The position numbers were made by a program, and so were the translations under genes. From NCBI RefSeq assembly GCF_019160155.1, contig NZ_JAFNIH010000025.1, positions 236,220-300,219 on the forward strand: a stretch of 64,000 nucleotides of DNA, given 5' to 3'. This document shows, one piece after another, positions 61,001 to 64,000 of the stretch. Numbering within the stretch: position 1 is the first letter of the stretch; every line of letters starts with the position of its first letter. This DNA comes from Pinisolibacter aquiterrae (GTDB lineage: Bacteria; Pseudomonadota; Alphaproteobacteria; Rhizobiales; Ancalomicrobiaceae). A model generated the notes under the pieces. That model did no database searches, was not told the origin of the DNA, and worked only from the letters and a program-made list of their open reading frames with translations.

Positions 61001-62245
61001 GTGATCCGCCTCCTCCACACCGCCGACTGGCATCTCGGCCAATCGCTGATGGGCTGGTCGCGCGAGGAGGAGCACGACCGCGCCCTCGCCACACTCCTCG
61101 ATCTGGCCGAGGCGCGGGACATCGACGCCCTGATCGTCGCCGGCGACGTCTTCGACACCCAGAACCCGAGCGAGAAGGCCGAGCGGCTCTTCTTCCGCAC
61201 CCTGGTGGCGCTGCGCCGCCGCCTGCCGCACGTGGTGGCGGTGGTGCTCGCCGGAAATCACGATCCCGCCGGCCGCATCGAGGCCCCCCATCCGCTCCTC
61301 GCCGAACTCGGCGTCCACGTCGTCGGCCGTATCCGCCGCCGCGACGGCGCCGTCGACCTCGACCATCACCTCCTGCCGCTCGTCCCGCGCGACGGCGGCG
61401 CCACCGTCCACCTCCTCGCCCTGCCCTATCTCGGCCCGGCGAGCCTGCCGCCGATCGACCGCCGCTCGGAGGAGCCGGGATCGCCGGTGGTGCGCGCCGT
61501 CCGCGCCTTCCATGAAGAGACGATCGCCGCCGCCCGCGCCCGCATCGGCGACGCGCCGCTCGTCCTGACCGGCCATCTGACCGTCGGCGGCGGTCTGGAA
61601 TCGGAGGGCGCCGAACGGCGCATCCTGGTCGGTGGCGAACACGCGGTGCCGCCCGATCTCTTCCCCGACGATCTCGCCTATGTGGCGCTCGGCCACCTCC
61701 ACCGCCCCCAGGCGATCGGCCGCCCCACGATCCGCTATTCCGGATCGCTCTTCCCCCTCTCGGCGAGCGAGCGCGACTACGACCACGGCGTCTCCCTGGT
61801 CGAGATCGAGGCCGGCGCCACCCGGGTCGAACATCTGTCGATCCCTCACCCGGTGCGGTTCCTGCGCCTGCCGGCGCGCGGATCCCTGCCGCTCGAGGCG
61901 CTCGACGCGGCGCTCGCCGATCTCGCGCTCGATGTCGAGACCCCGCTCGACCTGCGCCCCTTCGTCCAGCCGGTGATCCGCCTCGACGGCCCAGCTCCCG
62001 GCCTCAAGGCCGATCTCGATCGCATCGCCGGCGCCCATCCGATCCGCCTCGTCGGCCATCTGGTCGACCGCCCGTCGGCCGACGAGACGGCGACGCGCCT
62101 GCCCGAGAGCGTCGATCTCGCCGACGTCGCCCCGGCCGATCTCTTCGCCCGCGCCTTCGCCGTCGAACACGGAACGCCGCCCGAACCGGCCCATCTCGAG
62201 GCCTTCGCCCGCCTCGCCGAGGCGGTGGAGAGAGGGGAGGACTGA
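61001..62245 (+). CDS. sbcD: Exonuclease subunit SbcD
   Basis: The 414-residue Mre11-type nuclease has the metal-binding motifs TADWHLGQ, AGDVFDTQNPS, LAGNHDPAG, TGHLTVGG and LGHLHRPQ in order. With SbcC it cuts hairpins and palindromes in DNA. It starts with GTG at 61001, preceded by CGAGGGAG. It ends four bases before the sbcC start. Its partner gene is truncated, so the complex may not be functional. Confidence 0.93.
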   Translation: MIRLLHTADWHLGQSLMGWSREEEHDRALATLLDLAEARDIDALIVAGDVFDTQNPSEKAERLFFRTLVALRRRLPHVVAVVLAGNHDPAGRIEAPHPLLAELGVHVVGRIRRRDGAVDLDHHLLPLVPRDGGATVHLLALPYLGPASLPPIDRRSEEPGSPVVRAVRAFHEETIAAARARIGDAPLVLTGHLTVGGGLESEGAERRILVGGEHAVPPDLFPDDLAYVALGHLHRPQAIGRPTIRYSGSLFPLSASERDYDHGVSLVEIEAGATRVEHLSIPHPVRFLRLPARGSLPLEALDAALADLALDVETPLDLRPFVQPVIRLDGPAPGLKADLDRIAGAHPIRLVGHLVDRPSADETATRLPESVDLADVAPADLFARAFAVEHGTPPEPAHLEAFARLAEAVERGED

Positions 62246-62249
62246 ACTC

Positions 62250-63880
62250 ATGCGGATCCTCGCCATTCGCGGCGCCAATCTCGCCAGCCTCGCCGAACCC
62301 TTCGCGGTCGAGCTCGCCACCGAGCCGCTCGACGCCGCCGGCCTCTTCGCCATCACCGGCGAGACCGGCGCCGGCAAGTCGACCCTGCTCGACGCGCTCT
62401 GCCTCGCCCTCTACGGTGAATTCCCCCGCCTCGGCGGCGGCTCCGATCAGGACCTGCCCGACGTCGCCGATCAGACCGTCAAGGCCAAGGACCCCCGCAA
62501 CATCCTGCGGCGCGGCACCGGCTGGGGTTGGGCCGAAGTCGACTTCCTCGGCCTCGACGGGCAGCCCTATCGCGCCCGCTGGACCGTCAACCGGGCGCGC
62601 GGCAGACCCGGCGGCCGGCTCCAGGCGGTGACGCGCCATCTGGTGCGCCTCGGCCCCGACGCGGCGCCGATCGAGACCGTCGCCGAGAAGGCGACCGCCG
62701 TGACACGGGCGGTCGAGGCGCGGACCGATCTCACCTACGACCAGTTCCGCCGCACCGTCGTCCTCGCCCAGGGCGAATTCGACGCCTTCCTGCGCGCCGA
62801 CGAGCGCGAGCGCGCCGATCTCCTCGAGAAGATCACCGGCACCGAGATCTACGCCCGCCTCTCCGTCGCCGCCTTCGAGGCCGCCAAGACGGCGCGCGAG
62901 GCCCTCCTGCGCGCCCGCGAGCGCCGCGACGCGGTCGGCTTGCTCGCCCCGGAGGTACGCGCCGAGAAGGAGGCCCGTCGCGGCCTGATCGCCGGTGAAC
63001 TCGCCGCCATCGACGCCCGCCTCGCCGGCGCCGCCGCCGCGATCGCCGCGCTCGACCGTCTCGACCGCGCCCTCGAACGCGCCGACGCGGCGGAGGCCGC
63101 CGCCCGCGCCGCCGACGTCGCCCTCGACGAGGCCGGCGCCGATCGCGACCGCCTCGCCGCCGTCGATCGCGCCCGCGCGCTCCGCCCGGTCTTCGACACG
63201 CTGCGCAAGGCCCGCCGCGCCGAGGCCGGCGCCGTCGAGGCCCTCGCCGAGGCGATGGAGCGGCTGAAGACCGCCACCCCGCGCTACCGCGACGCCGAGA
63301 TCACCCGCAACGCCACCCTCGCCGCATTGAAGACCGTCGACGAACGCATCTTCCTCCTGAAGCCGGTCTGGGACACCGCCGCCAAGCTCGACGAGCGCGT
63401 CGCCGGGGCCCGCCGCCTCGTCGCCGAGGCCGAGATCCCCTTCCGCGAAACCGAGGCGGCCGTCGCCCGGTGCCGGGCCGAATGCGACGCCGTCACCGCG
63501 CGCCGGACCGAGACGCTCGCCGCCCTCGCCCGCCTCACCGCCGAACGCGACCGCCATCCCGAATTGGCGCCGATCGTCGAGCGCTGGGAGACGATCGCCG
63601 AGAAGCTCGCCGAACGCGCCCGCGTCTCCGACGCCGCCCGCGAGGCCGGCGCCCGCGCCGCCGAGGCCGCCGAGGCCCGGACCGAGGCGAACGCCCGCCT
63701 CGCCGCCCTCGACGGCGCCGAGGAGACCCGCCGCGCCACCCGCGCCGAGGCCGAGGCGACGCTCGCCGCCGCTCGCGAGGCGCTGATCGCCCTGCGCGAC
63801 GAGGAGGCCCGCGCCCGCGACGACGCCCTCGCCCGCCTCGCCGCCCGCGCCGCCGAGGTCGCGCCCCTCGTCCGCGAGGC
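62250..63880 (+). pseudogene. sbcC: sbcC, 5' half only (truncated)
   Basis: About 543 residues of the Rad50-like ATPase SbcC are present. The Walker A is GETGAGKST (37-45), VLAQGEFDAFLRAD is the Q-loop region, and a long Ala/Glu/Arg-rich coiled coil follows from about residue 200. Family members are about 1000 residues or more, with a Cys-x-x-Cys zinc hook and, after a second coil, the signature and Walker B. None of those are present. The open frame runs on to 63947, but from about 63881 the other strand encodes a CheZ fragment, so the last residues are not SbcC. Cause: rearrangement or assembly join. Confidence 0.8.
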
Positions 63881-64000
63881 GAGACGGACGTCGATCCAAT
63901 CGAGCGTGCGCACGACCTTGCGGATGCGTTGGCCGGTGATGTCCTGAAACGAGCAGGCCTCGAAGATCACCATGACCTTGTCGTCGACCAGCGCCTTGTA
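63881..64000 (-). pseudogene. CheZ-like phosphatase fragment (3' end lost, 5' end beyond window)
   Basis: On the minus strand about 40 codons up to the window edge read FEACSFQDITGQRIRKVVRT. This is the core of CheZ, which dephosphorylates CheY-P. Asp and Gln in QDITGQ correspond to the catalytic D143 and Q147 of E. coli CheZ. The frame then runs into the complement of sbcC without a family-like ending, so its C-terminus is missing. The upstream part lies outside the window. Confidence 0.75.

Overview
The window is GC-rich chromosomal DNA of an alphaproteobacterium, most likely a member of the Hyphomicrobiales (Rhizobiales). Supporting this are a NDUFA12-type complex I accessory gene beside a DUF2155 gene, an aroQ-accB-accC-aat run, an Aap-type amino acid ABC transporter, a BA14K-family protein, a cobalamin-dependent class II ribonucleotide reductase, and a SUF operon with two cysteine desulfurases. 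I cannot assign genus or species. Nearly all genes are ordinary core or accessory metabolism. I see no CRISPR array, rRNA operon, IS element or defence island.

Layout. 1-434: the right end of an integrative element, with an N-terminal integrase fragment, short repeats that could bind it, and a tRNA-Lys 3' fragment as attachment site. 807-5727: a 3-hydroxyacyl-CoA dehydrogenase without a crotonase domain, a nitrate/sulfonate/taurine-type ABC transporter, and an orphan BrnA-like protein. 5833-9495: LPS inner-core genes (hldE and two glycosyltransferases). 9552-14256: short E. coli-type serA, a TrmH-family methyltransferase, tRNA-Glu and a GH3 glycosidase. 14508-18813: the aapJQMP operon. 19096-28816: metC-like lyase, PAP2 phosphatase, small lipoprotein, two-subunit 2-oxoacid:ferredoxin oxidoreductase, secreted protein, MFS transporter, aminotransferase and a DUF3050 protein. 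28912-34214: DsbA-like protein, aroQ-accB-accC, aat, DUF2155 and NDUFA12. 34349-40074: response regulator, nrdJ with probable NrdR boxes, BA14K protein. 40232-46413: an EF2563/YqeB-type protein, opgG-opgH for periplasmic glucans and two small secreted proteins. 46526-49383: ppi-queA-tgt (queuosine). 49491-58650: TfoX-like, LysE-type exporter, NifX-like, TenA, then sufATSDCB and a second desulfurase (the minus strand reads csd-sufBCDSTA-tenA). 58781-64000: PilZ protein, membrane-anchored glutamate-synthase-domain protein, sbcD, and an sbcC that breaks off near 63880, where an oppositely oriented CheZ fragment begins.

Several groups serve linked functions: envelope building (hldE cluster, opgGH, PAP2, BA14K), Fe-S supply (SUF) with iron-sulfur users (2-oxoacid oxidoreductase, glutamate-synthase domain), and fatty acid carboxylation (accBC). 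No convincing new multi-gene system emerged. The best second looks are the sbcC/cheZ breakpoint, the integrative-element boundary, the Tgt lacking its zinc cysteines, the lone EF2563-type gene, the paired direct repeats ahead of opgG and the runs of hairpins in convergent intergenic gaps.
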